A stretch of DNA of 64,000 nucleotides from assembly GCF_004016505.1 (NCBI RefSeq), contig NZ_SACR01000001.1:806001-870000 (forward strand), in the 5' to 3' direction. Positions 45,091 to 54,759 of this stretch are shown piece after piece. Each line of letters begins with the position of its first letter. Within the stretch, counting starts at the first letter, position 1. Source of the DNA: Rubrivivax rivuli (GTDB taxonomy: Bacteria; Pseudomonadota; Gammaproteobacteria; Burkholderiales; Burkholderiaceae_C). The position numbers and the translations under genes are program-made. Under the pieces are notes generated by a model that was not told the origin of the DNA, searched no databases, and saw only the letters and a program-made list of their open reading frames with translations.

Positions 45091-45608
45091 ACACGCCGCT
45101 CGACAACCCCAGCATGCGCGTGAGCGTGCAGGTCAACGGCCAGGCGCTGGTGCGCCAGGTGGAATGCCGCAAGCACCTGATCGATTTCCTGCGCGAAGAC
45201 TGTGGCCTGAAGGGCAGCCACGTTGGCTGCGAGCACGGCGTCTGCGGGGCCTGCACCGTGCGTGTGGACGGGCAGATCGTGCGCGGCTGCCTGGTGCTGG
45301 CCGCGCAGGCCGACGGCCGCCACATCGAGACGGTGGAAACGCTCACGCCCAGCCCCGCGCTGCGCGCGCTGCAAGACGCCTTCGTCGCCCACAACGCGCT
45401 GCAGTGCGGCTACTGCACGCCCGGCATGCTGATGGCGGCGCTGGACCTGGTGGAACACAAGCCCGACGCGAACCGCGAGCAGGTGCGCGAGTGGATGAGC
45501 GGCAACTACTGCCGCTGCACGGGCTACCACGCCATCGTCGACGCGGTGTGCGCGGTGTTGGAGAAACAGAAGGCCGGCGGTCTGCAGGCCAGCGAGGTGC
45601 GCGCATGA
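45087..45608 (+). CDS. Molybdenum hydroxylase [2Fe-2S] subunit (CoxS-like)
   Basis: A 173-residue protein with both cluster sites. The plant-type ferredoxin site has Cys48, Cys53, Cys56 and Cys68 (GCEHGVCGACTVRVDG). The C-terminal helical site has Cys107, Cys110, Cys142 and Cys144 (LQCGYCTPGM, GNYCRCTGYHAI). It carries electrons from the molybdenum centre to FAD. It overlaps both neighbours by 4 bp (ATGA). Confidence 0.95.
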   Translation: MNTPLDNPSMRVSVQVNGQALVRQVECRKHLIDFLREDCGLKGSHVGCEHGVCGACTVRVDGQIVRGCLVLAAQADGRHIETVETLTPSPALRALQDAFVAHNALQCGYCTPGMLMAALDLVEHKPDANREQVREWMSGNYCRCTGYHAIVDAVCAVLEKQKAGGLQASEVRA

Positions 45609-48031
45609 ACCACCCCACCGAGAAGCCCGCGCACCGCGACCTGGGCGGCGAGCTGCCCGCCATCACCGAAGACCAGCGCCACATCGGCGTGGCCCACCCG
45701 CGCGAAGGCGTGCGCCGCCTCACGCAGGGCCGCGGCCAGTACATCGACGACATCGACCTGCCGCGTTTGGCGCACGTGGTGTTCTGGCGCAGCCCCGTGG
45801 CGCACATGCGCATCACGCGCATCGACCGCACGGCCGCGGCGGCGCTGCCGGGGGTGATTGCGGTGGTGACGGGCCCCGAGATCGCCCAGGTCTGCAAACC
45901 CTGGGTGGCCACGCTGATGCACCTGGCCGGCATCAAGAGCGCGCCGCAGTACCCGCTGGCCATCGACCGCGCCACCTGGCAGGGCGAGCCGGTGGTGGCC
46001 ATCGTGGCCGAAACGCGCGCGCGCGCCGAAGACGCGCTGGCGCTGCTGGAGGTGGCGTGGGAAGACCTGCCCGCCGTGCTGGACACCGAAACCGCGTTGG
46101 ACGCGGCCACGCCCTTGATCCACCCCGAGCTCGGCGACAACCTGTGTTTCCAGCGCCAGCTGGACACCGGCGGCGTGGACGAAGCTTTTTCGCGCGAAGA
46201 CGCGGTGGTGTTCGAGGAGACCTACGTCTTCGGCCGCCACACCGGCGTGACGCTGGAGCCGCGCTGCCAGATCGCCGACTGGCAGCCCGGCCGCACGCTG
46301 GCCGAGGGCCGGCTGACCGTGTACCACTCCTTCCAGGCCCCGCACATGATGCAGGACCTGTACTGCCGCCAGTTCGAGCTGAGCGAGGGGCAGGTGCGCG
46401 TGATCTGCCGCGACGTGGGCGGCAGCTTCGGCATCAAGGTGCACGCCTACCCCGACGACTTCGCCACCGTCGCGCTGAGCCTGATGCTGGGCCGGCCCAT
46501 CAAGTTCGTGGCCGACCGGCTGGAGAGCTTTGTCAGCGACATCCATGCGCGCGAGCACCGCATCCACGCCAGGATCGCGGCGAGCAAAGCCGGCGAGATC
46601 CTGGCCTTCGAGATCGACGACCTCACCGGCATCGGCCCCTTCAGCATGTTCCCGCGCACCAGCGGTATCGAAGGCAACCAGGTCGTCAACCTCACCGGCG
46701 GGCCCTACAAGCACAAGCACTACCGCGCGAAGCTGAAGGTGGTGTTCCAGAACAAGGTGCCGACCTGCCAGTACCGCGGCGTGGGCCACCCGATTGCCTG
46801 CGCGGTGACCGAGGCCTTGGTGGATGGCGTGGCGGCCAAGCTGGGTCTCGATCCCATCGAGTTCCGCCAGAAGAACGTGATTCCGGATGACGCCTACCCG
46901 GCCACGGGTGCCAGTGGCATCAAGCTGGAGGTGCTGTCGCACGAGGCCTGCCTGCGCGAGGCGCGGCGTGTGTGTGATTACGACGCGCTGCGCGCCGAGC
47001 AGGCCGAGCTGCGCCAGCAGGGCGTCTACCGCGGCATCGGCGTGGCGGCGCTGATCGAACTCACCAACCCGAGCGCGGCCTTCTACGGCGTGGGCGGCGC
47101 GCGCATCGCGTCGCAAGACGGCGCGACGATCCGCCTGGAGCCCACGGGCGTGATCACCGTCAGCAGCAGCGTCGGTGAGCAAGGCCAGGGTGCCGAAGCC
47201 ATCTTCGCGCAGATCGCGGCCGATGCCGTGGGCGTGAGCCTGGACCGCGTGCGCATCAGCACCGGCGACACCGACACCACGCCCTATGGCGGCGGCACCT
47301 GGGCCAGCCGCGGCGCCGGCATCGGCGGCGAAGCCGTGCTGCAGGCCGGCCGTGTGCTGCGCGAGAACATCCTGGCCGTGGCCGAAGCGATTCTCAAGCG
47401 CGAACGCGCCGGGCTGCGCGTCTACCGCAACGCCATCGTCGATGGCGCCAGCGGTGAGACGCTGCTCGACCTGGCCGAACTCGGCCGCATCGCCTACTTC
47501 CGCAGCGACACGCTGCCGAAAGACTTCACGCCCGAGCTGATGGTCACGCGCCACTACGCGCAGCGCGACTACCCCTTCATCTTCACCAACGGCGTGCAGG
47601 TCAGCCACGTGGAGGTGGACGTCGACACCGGCTTCGTGAAGCTGCTCAAGCACTGGGCCGTGGAAGACTGCGGGCGGGTCATCAACCCCATGCTGGTGGA
47701 CGAGCAGATGCGCGGCGCCATCGTGCAGGGCATCGGCGGTGTGCTGTTCGAGGAGTGCCTGTACGACACCGACGGCACCCTGCGCAACGCCAACATGGCC
47801 GACTACCTGGTGCCCATGGCCGGCGAGATGCCCGACATCGTGGTCAGCCACGTGCAGAGCCCCACGCGCAGCAGCATGCTGGGCGCCAAGGGCGCGGGTG
47901 AAGCCGGCACGGCCGGCGCGCCGGGCGCGGTGATGAACGCGATCAACGACGCGCTGGCGCCTTTCGGGGCGCGGGTGAGTTCGCAGCCCATCACGCCCGA
48001 GAAGATCCTGCGGGCACTGGGCAAGATCTAG
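45605..48031 (+). CDS. Molybdenum hydroxylase large subunit (CoxL/XDH-like)
   Basis: An 808-residue molybdopterin-binding subunit. The N-terminal aldehyde oxidase a/b hammerhead (RLTQGRGQYIDDIDLPRLAHVVFWRSP) precedes the cofactor domains with DVGGSFGIKVHAYPDD, SSSVGEQGQGAEAIFAQIAAD and TGDTDTTPYGGGTWASRG. The catalytic Glu766 lies in GAKGAGEAG. The loop that carries the active-site Cys in form I CO dehydrogenases (AYRCSFR) reads QYRGVGHP here, so it is not a true CO dehydrogenase. The family hydroxylates aldehydes, purines, nicotinate, quinoline and similar rings with water as oxygen source. The substrate is unknown. Confidence 0.94.
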   Translation: MNHPTEKPAHRDLGGELPAITEDQRHIGVAHPREGVRRLTQGRGQYIDDIDLPRLAHVVFWRSPVAHMRITRIDRTAAAALPGVIAVVTGPEIAQVCKPWVATLMHLAGIKSAPQYPLAIDRATWQGEPVVAIVAETRARAEDALALLEVAWEDLPAVLDTETALDAATPLIHPELGDNLCFQRQLDTGGVDEAFSREDAVVFEETYVFGRHTGVTLEPRCQIADWQPGRTLAEGRLTVYHSFQAPHMMQDLYCRQFELSEGQVRVICRDVGGSFGIKVHAYPDDFATVALSLMLGRPIKFVADRLESFVSDIHAREHRIHARIAASKAGEILAFEIDDLTGIGPFSMFPRTSGIEGNQVVNLTGGPYKHKHYRAKLKVVFQNKVPTCQYRGVGHPIACAVTEALVDGVAAKLGLDPIEFRQKNVIPDDAYPATGASGIKLEVLSHEACLREARRVCDYDALRAEQAELRQQGVYRGIGVAALIELTNPSAAFYGVGGARIASQDGATIRLEPTGVITVSSSVGEQGQGAEAIFAQIAADAVGVSLDRVRISTGDTDTTPYGGGTWASRGAGIGGEAVLQAGRVLRENILAVAEAILKRERAGLRVYRNAIVDGASGETLLDLAELGRIAYFRSDTLPKDFTPELMVTRHYAQRDYPFIFTNGVQVSHVEVDVDTGFVKLLKHWAVEDCGRVINPMLVDEQMRGAIVQGIGGVLFEECLYDTDGTLRNANMADYLVPMAGEMPDIVVSHVQSPTRSSMLGAKGAGEAGTAGAPGAVMNAINDALAPFGARVSSQPITPEKILRALGKI

Positions 48032-48039
48032 CGGGCTGC

Positions 48040-49170
48040 TCAGTCGTCTGAAGGGGTGTCGGCGATCAGGGCTTGTGCGGCCTTGGCGCGCTGGGCACGC
48101 GCCTTGTGGAACAAGTGCGGGATGAGCAGGCGCAGCGGCATGCGGCCCAGATGGTGGCGCACGAGCACCACGCCGGCGGCCAGGCTCTGGCCGAGGCCGG
48201 GTTCGCGGTCGGGCTCGGTGGGGTGCAGCACCGTCGCCCACAGTGGCAGGAGCCAGCGGTGCCGTGAGCGCCTGCCCTGCGCCAGGGTGGCCCCCACCGC
48301 CTCGGGGATCGGCGTGTCCAGCCAGGCCTGCAGGAAGTGGCAGGCCAGGGCCAGGTCCTCGCTCAGCTTGAGTTCCTGCGCGCGGCTCAGCAGGGCGGGC
48401 CAGAAGTCGGGCACGGTCGGGCCGAAGTGGCGCACCAGGCCGTCCATGTCGACGAGGTCGCGCAGGCGGTCCCGGGCCTCGGAATCATGGAAGAGGTGCA
48501 CGGCGCTGTGCAGCAGTTGGTCTGCCGGGTGCAGCACCTGCCAGCCCTGCCACTTCGAGGGCTGCAGGCGCGCCAGCAGCGGCGCTGCCGGCACCGAGAC
48601 CCGGGCCACCGGTGGCAGGATGTTGTGGTGCAGGTCCAGTTCCAGGGGCAGCACGGGGTGGCGCATGGGCGGCACTTCGTGGCTCCACTCGCGGTAGTAG
48701 CGCTGGTCGTGCGCGTCGAGCTCGGCTTCCACCCAGCCTGCCGCCACCAGCCGGGCCTGCACCTCGGCCAGGTGGGCTTGTGGCACCAGGATGTCCAGAT
48801 CGGAAGGCAGCCGCCCCCGTGCGATCGGCAGGCCGAGCCCGGCATAGGCCGCACCCTTGAGCAAAACCAGCGGGTGCGTGACGTCCGACAGCGTGGCCGA
48901 CACCCTTTCCACCGTCCAGCGCATCTGGTTGGTTCGCCAGCGGGAGAACTGCAACTCGGCGCGCAGGGGGTTCACCACCGGCGGCGGCAGGCGGTCCATC
49001 AGGCCGGCGGCCTCCACCTGCTCGGCCAGGCGGCCCAGCAGGCGCAGGCGGCGCGACAGGCGAAGCACCCGCTGCCACTCGGGCAGGCTCCATGCCAGCA
49101 CCACCTCGGCCTGGTGGAGCGCCGCCAGCCAGCGCATGGACGCCGGCACCCGGCGCTGCGCCGATGTCAT
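48040..49170 (-). CDS. Nucleotidyltransferase family protein (NTP_transf_5) of HprK/PqqD cassette
   Basis: A 376-residue protein starting at ATG 49170 and overlapping the kinase stop by 4 bp. Polymerase-beta-type motifs are VLLKGAAYAGLGLPIARGRLPSDLDILVP: the K-G-A-x-Y pair near 105-109 and the metal-binding SDxD (Asp124, Asp126). LELDLHHNI gives the third acidic residue. This family is often found in peptide-modification clusters with HPr-kinase-like and PqqD-like proteins, for example in some lasso-peptide operons where it is linked to addition of a sugar to a phosphorylated residue. That it acts after the adjacent kinase here is inference. Confidence 0.85.
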   Translation of the reverse strand: MTSAQRRVPASMRWLAALHQAEVVLAWSLPEWQRVLRLSRRLRLLGRLAEQVEAAGLMDRLPPPVVNPLRAELQFSRWRTNQMRWTVERVSATLSDVTHPLVLLKGAAYAGLGLPIARGRLPSDLDILVPQAHLAEVQARLVAAGWVEAELDAHDQRYYREWSHEVPPMRHPVLPLELDLHHNILPPVARVSVPAAPLLARLQPSKWQGWQVLHPADQLLHSAVHLFHDSEARDRLRDLVDMDGLVRHFGPTVPDFWPALLSRAQELKLSEDLALACHFLQAWLDTPIPEAVGATLAQGRRSRHRWLLPLWATVLHPTEPDREPGLGQSLAAGVVLVRHHLGRMPLRLLIPHLFHKARAQRAKAAQALIADTPSDD

Positions 49171-50117
49171 GGTGAGTGCCCTGCCATGACCTCGGACCAC
49201 AAGGCGTCGATGCGCGCCAGCGCGTCGTCGAGGTCGCTGTAGACCAACTGCCACACGGGGCATTGCTCGCACAGCGCGACCACGGCCTGGAAGCCCTGCG
49301 CGCCCAGCACCTGGTAGTTGAAGGCGTTGAAGGCGAGCGCCGAGAACGCCAGGTGCGGTTGCACACGTTGCAGTTGGGTGGCGCTGCCCGCCTCCCAGCG
49401 AGGCAGCAGCACCGCGCCGGGCCGGGCCGTTTCGTGCACGCCCAGCACCGAAGCCTGGTCAGGTGCCAGATGGGCCACGGTGCCTTTGCGCGTCTTGGGA
49501 AAGCTCGGGCCCAGCGGCGCCGAGGGGGCGAAGGCGCGTATGACGTCGATCGACTGGTTCTTCAGGCCGATGGGCTTGATGGCGGGCCTGAAGGCGCCGG
49601 CGGCCAGGTCGTAGGCGCCGAACTCGTCAGACAGCAGGCGCCAGCCGCTCAGCGACAGGGCGGCGGTGAGCGTGCTCTTGCCCGATCCTGGCAAGGCGGG
49701 CATCACCAGTGCCCGGCCTTGGCGCTCCACCACGCCGGCGTGCAGCAAGAGCAGGTGGTTGCAGCGGCGACCGATCAGCCAGTTCGCGCCCCACTCCATC
49801 AAGGGCAGCGCGGCGCTGGCAGGGAAGGGCTCGAAAGGCACCTGCCCATCGCAGAAGAACCGCACCTGCGGCGCGATCCAGCGCCGCAGGTTGCCAGGAC
49901 TGCGCAGGTCGAAGTGAAGATCGGCCCACTCGCCTTGCGTCTGGAAGCCGAAGTGGCGATAGACGGATTGCAGGTGGGCGGCCAGCACGGGCAGGTTGCT
50001 GCGCACGCGCATGCGCACCAGCCCGACGTCCAGCCAGAGGCCGTCGCCGCCGAGGGCCTGTCGAATCGGCTGCAGGCCGGCGGTGCCGAGGTTCGGTGGG
50101 GCGGCGTCCGCGGCCAT
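49167..50117 (-). CDS. HPr kinase-related protein (HprK-related kinase A type)
   Basis: A 316-residue protein from ATG 50117, which overlaps the PqqD-like stop as TGATG. It shares the HPr kinase C-terminal catalytic fold: LLLLHAGVVERQGRALVMPALPGSGKSTL with His126 and P-loop GSGKST (144-149), then WRLLSDEFGAYDL (acidic catalytic loop) and KNQSIDVIRAF. The N-terminal 100 residues are unlike true HprK, and no HPr or PTS gene is near. It matches what I know as HprK-related kinase A, a family tied to small PqqD proteins. Related kinases phosphorylate a C-terminal residue of lasso peptides; the target here is probably the exported protein at 50432. Confidence 0.88.
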   Translation of the reverse strand: MAADAAPPNLGTAGLQPIRQALGGDGLWLDVGLVRMRVRSNLPVLAAHLQSVYRHFGFQTQGEWADLHFDLRSPGNLRRWIAPQVRFFCDGQVPFEPFPASAALPLMEWGANWLIGRRCNHLLLLHAGVVERQGRALVMPALPGSGKSTLTAALSLSGWRLLSDEFGAYDLAAGAFRPAIKPIGLKNQSIDVIRAFAPSAPLGPSFPKTRKGTVAHLAPDQASVLGVHETARPGAVLLPRWEAGSATQLQRVQPHLAFSALAFNAFNYQVLGAQGFQAVVALCEQCPVWQLVYSDLDDALARIDALWSEVMAGHSP

Positions 50118-50410
50118 CAGGCCGGGTCGCATGCCGTGCTGCCGCACACCCGTACCAGGCCTGCCTGCAGCAGCATCGGCCAGGCGTCGCTCAACATGGC
50201 CGTCATTTCTTCGACTGGGGTGCCGGTCTCCAGCGCCAGATCGGCGGCGACCGCTTCGGCCGTGCGGGGGGTGTGCTCATCCAGCGTCTCCACCAGGGCC
50301 ACGCTCTCGGTGTTCAGCACGTGCGTTTCGCCAGACACGCCGCTGAAGGCCACCCAGGACTCGCCGAGTTGCGCAAACTGCGCCCGGGGCGCCCGAAGGT
50401 AGGCCTGCAT
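50117..50410 (-). CDS. PqqD-like protein of HprK-related system
   Basis: A 97-residue protein with the PqqD winged-helix pattern: VSGETHVLNTESVALVETLDE followed by TAEAVAADLALETGTPVEEM and MLLQAGLVRV. PqqD proteins bind leader regions of ribosomally made peptides and present them to modifying enzymes. It sits between the candidate substrate gene (21 bp upstream) and the kinase gene (stop and start overlap), so it is the likely chaperone that delivers the substrate to the kinase. Confidence 0.85.
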   Translation of the reverse strand: MQAYLRAPRAQFAQLGESWVAFSGVSGETHVLNTESVALVETLDEHTPRTAEAVAADLALETGTPVEEMTAMLSDAWPMLLQAGLVRVCGSTACDPA

Positions 50411-50431
50411 GGCCGCAGGTCTCTGCTGGCC

Positions 50432-50950
50432 TTACAGGGTTGGCGCGACGGAGTTCCAGCAGGTGCTGGCCAGGGCCGACTCTTCGGTCACGGCGGACAG
50501 CGAGATGCCCACGCCCCGCACGCTGCCCGAGGAATGGAAGCGCACCGCGGCCCACTTCGGCGGGTTCGACAGCGTTGGCGGCGTGCTCAGGGTCATGCCC
50601 GAGCCGACCACCTTGTTGGTGTTGATGTCGAATTCCTGCCAGTGCGTGCTGCTGAGGTAGACCGTGGTCGAACTGCGCTTGTAGTTGTTCAAGGTGGCGC
50701 CGCTGACCCAGTATTTCACCGGCGCGGTGCCGCTCTGGTGCAACTGGATGCGCACCAGGGTGCCCTGCGTGTCGCTGACAGGCTCCATCCGCGGGATGGC
50801 GGTCTGGTTGGTCAGGCACTTCTTGGCCGAACTCGTGGCCAGCGCGCTGCCGCTGAACACCGTCAGCAGCGTGGGTGCCGCGAACGCGCCACGCACCAGC
50901 TGGCGTCGGGCAGCCTGCGCCGGGGTGGGCGTCTTGTCGGGGCTGGTCAT
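50432..50950 (-). CDS. Small exported protein, candidate substrate of the HprK/PqqD cassette
   Basis: A 172-residue protein from ATG 50950 with AGGAG 8 bp upstream. The leader AQAARRQLVRGAFAAPTLLTVFSGSALATS has a double arginine and a hydrophobic core and probably directs export, perhaps by Tat. The mature part (about 41-172) is beta-rich (TLVRIQLHQSGTAPVKYWVSG, AAVRFHSSGSVRGVGISLS) with only two cysteines, Cys45 and Cys164, which could form a disulfide joining both ends. I find no known domain. It is the first gene of a four-gene operon with PqqD-like, kinase and nucleotidyltransferase genes, so it is the best candidate for the modified product. Confidence 0.8.
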   Translation of the reverse strand: MTSPDKTPTPAQAARRQLVRGAFAAPTLLTVFSGSALATSSAKKCLTNQTAIPRMEPVSDTQGTLVRIQLHQSGTAPVKYWVSGATLNNYKRSSTTVYLSSTHWQEFDINTNKVVGSGMTLSTPPTLSNPPKWAAVRFHSSGSVRGVGISLSAVTEESALASTCWNSVAPTL

Positions 50951-51069
50951 CTGGGGTTCTCCTGGGGATCCGGTCACACTCTTCCACAGATTATCCCAGG
51001 GGCTCCCTCCATTCCGCACCCCCAGCCGCAGGGGGCTTCCGTACATGCCGGGCTGGTGTGTGCATTAGG

Positions 51070-51086
51070 CGGCACTTCCGGTGCCG
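51070..51086. terminator. Small hairpin after the lipocalin gene
   Basis: CGGCAC and GTGCCG form a perfect 6-bp stem over a 5-nt loop, 13 bp beyond the lipocalin stop codon. No T-run follows, so termination is only possible. It separates the lipocalin from the four-gene cassette downstream. Confidence 0.35.
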
Positions 51087-51098
51087 TGGCGGCTGGGC

Positions 51099-51719
51099 TC
51101 AGGGCCGGGCGGGCGCGCCCGGCGTGGGGCCGGCCGGCTTCAGCCGCGCCAGGTCGAAGCCCTGCGCGCGCAGGCGGGCCATCAGCGCTTCCCACGTCGC
51201 CGCATCCACCTGCGGCTGCCGCGCCAGCACCCACAGGAACTCGCGCTTCGGCTCGCTCACCACGGCCAGGGTGTAGGCCGGGTCGAGATCGATCACCCAG
51301 TAGTTGCCCCAGACCATGGGCAGCCAAGACAGCCAGGCCGGCGCGAAACGCACTTCCAGCCTGGGCGAGCCGGCTTCGCCGACACGGCGGGCTTCGCCGA
51401 TGGCCTCGTCGGTCTTGCCGTCGGCCTGCGGGCAGCGGTTGGTCACCTGCACGCGGCCACCGGGCTGCAGCAGGTAGTCGGCGGTGGCCGGGCCGCTGCA
51501 GTCCTTCTGGAAGCGGTTGGGGAAGCGCGCGATCTCGTACCAGCGGCCCATGTAGCGTTCCAGGTCCACGCTGGGCACGGTGGCCAGCGGGGCGGGCGCT
51601 GCCGTCTGCGCCTGCGCGGTGCCGACGAAGAGGGCGCCGGCCAGGCCCAGGCTCAAGACCAGGCTGCGGGCCCCCTGCAAACGGGTCGATGAAGTTCTCA
51701 GGGGCGTGGGCGATGTCAT
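51099..51719 (-). CDS. Bacterial lipocalin (Blc-like)
   Basis: A 206-residue protein starting at ATG 51719, with a signal peptide (LVLSLGLAGALFVGTAQAQT) and no lipobox. The lipocalin motif VDLERYMGRWYEIARFPNRFQKDCSGPATADY contains the invariant GxW; VTNRCPQADGKTDEAIGEARR, LEVRFAPAWLSWLPMVWGNYWVIDLDPAYTLAVV and REFLWVLARQP are the other conserved strands. Blc proteins bind lysophospholipids or fatty acids in the envelope. It lies 36 bp after the pullulanase gene on the same strand. Confidence 0.92.
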   Translation of the reverse strand: MTSPTPLRTSSTRLQGARSLVLSLGLAGALFVGTAQAQTAAPAPLATVPSVDLERYMGRWYEIARFPNRFQKDCSGPATADYLLQPGGRVQVTNRCPQADGKTDEAIGEARRVGEAGSPRLEVRFAPAWLSWLPMVWGNYWVIDLDPAYTLAVVSEPKREFLWVLARQPQVDAATWEALMARLRAQGFDLARLKPAGPTPGAPARP

Positions 51720-51755
51720 CGGGCGATTGTCGGCCGCCAGGGCCCGCGGCACCGT

Positions 51756-54566
<2,811 letters not shown>

Positions 54567-54605
54567 GGGGGGCTTGGGGTGGCGGCAGGGTGTGGGGCAT
54601 CGTAG

Positions 54606-54620
54606 CGTAGTAAAACTACA
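54606..54620. promoter_or_regulatory. Maltodextrin-type operator 1 (CGTAG-N5-CTACA)
   Basis: CGTAGTAAAACTACA contains the perfect palindrome GTAGT-AAA-ACTAC, 40 bp upstream of the pulA start codon. It matches TGTAG-N5-CTACA at nine of ten positions. A further half-site TGTAG lies at 54629-54633. It is probably bound by a LacI-type repressor or similar; the regulator is not in the window. Confidence 0.65.
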
Positions 54621-54704
54621 CCCCTTCGTGTAGTGGTGTCGGCCCGGGCGGTGTGCCAAGTGCGGGCTGGATGCGGGGCGGGTTCTTCTGCAGGCCGCAA
54701 AGCC

Positions 54705-54719
54705 TGTAGTCGGCCTACA
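54705..54719. promoter_or_regulatory. Maltodextrin-type operator 2 (TGTAG-N5-CTACA)
   Basis: TGTAGTCGGCCTACA is a perfect copy of the inverted repeat, 41 bp before the amylase start codon. Both genes of the divergent pair therefore have a site at about the same distance from their starts. Confidence 0.7.
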
Positions 54720-54759
54720 TTTCAGATCCGCTCCGACCGCCCGCACCTGCGCCCCGCCC

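Noticed and set aside
44227..48031. Carbon monoxide dehydrogenase (cox) operon
   Set aside because: Subunit order and folds match, but the large subunit lacks the AYRCSFR active-site Cys loop, and the neighbours fit aromatic catabolism.
49167..50117. True HPr kinase/phosphorylase
   Set aside because: Only the C-terminal kinase fold matches; the N-terminal part differs and no HPr or PTS genes are present.
48040..50950. Lasso-peptide biosynthetic cluster
   Set aside because: There is no asparagine-synthetase-like cyclase, no leader protease and no short precursor peptide; the exported protein is 172 residues.
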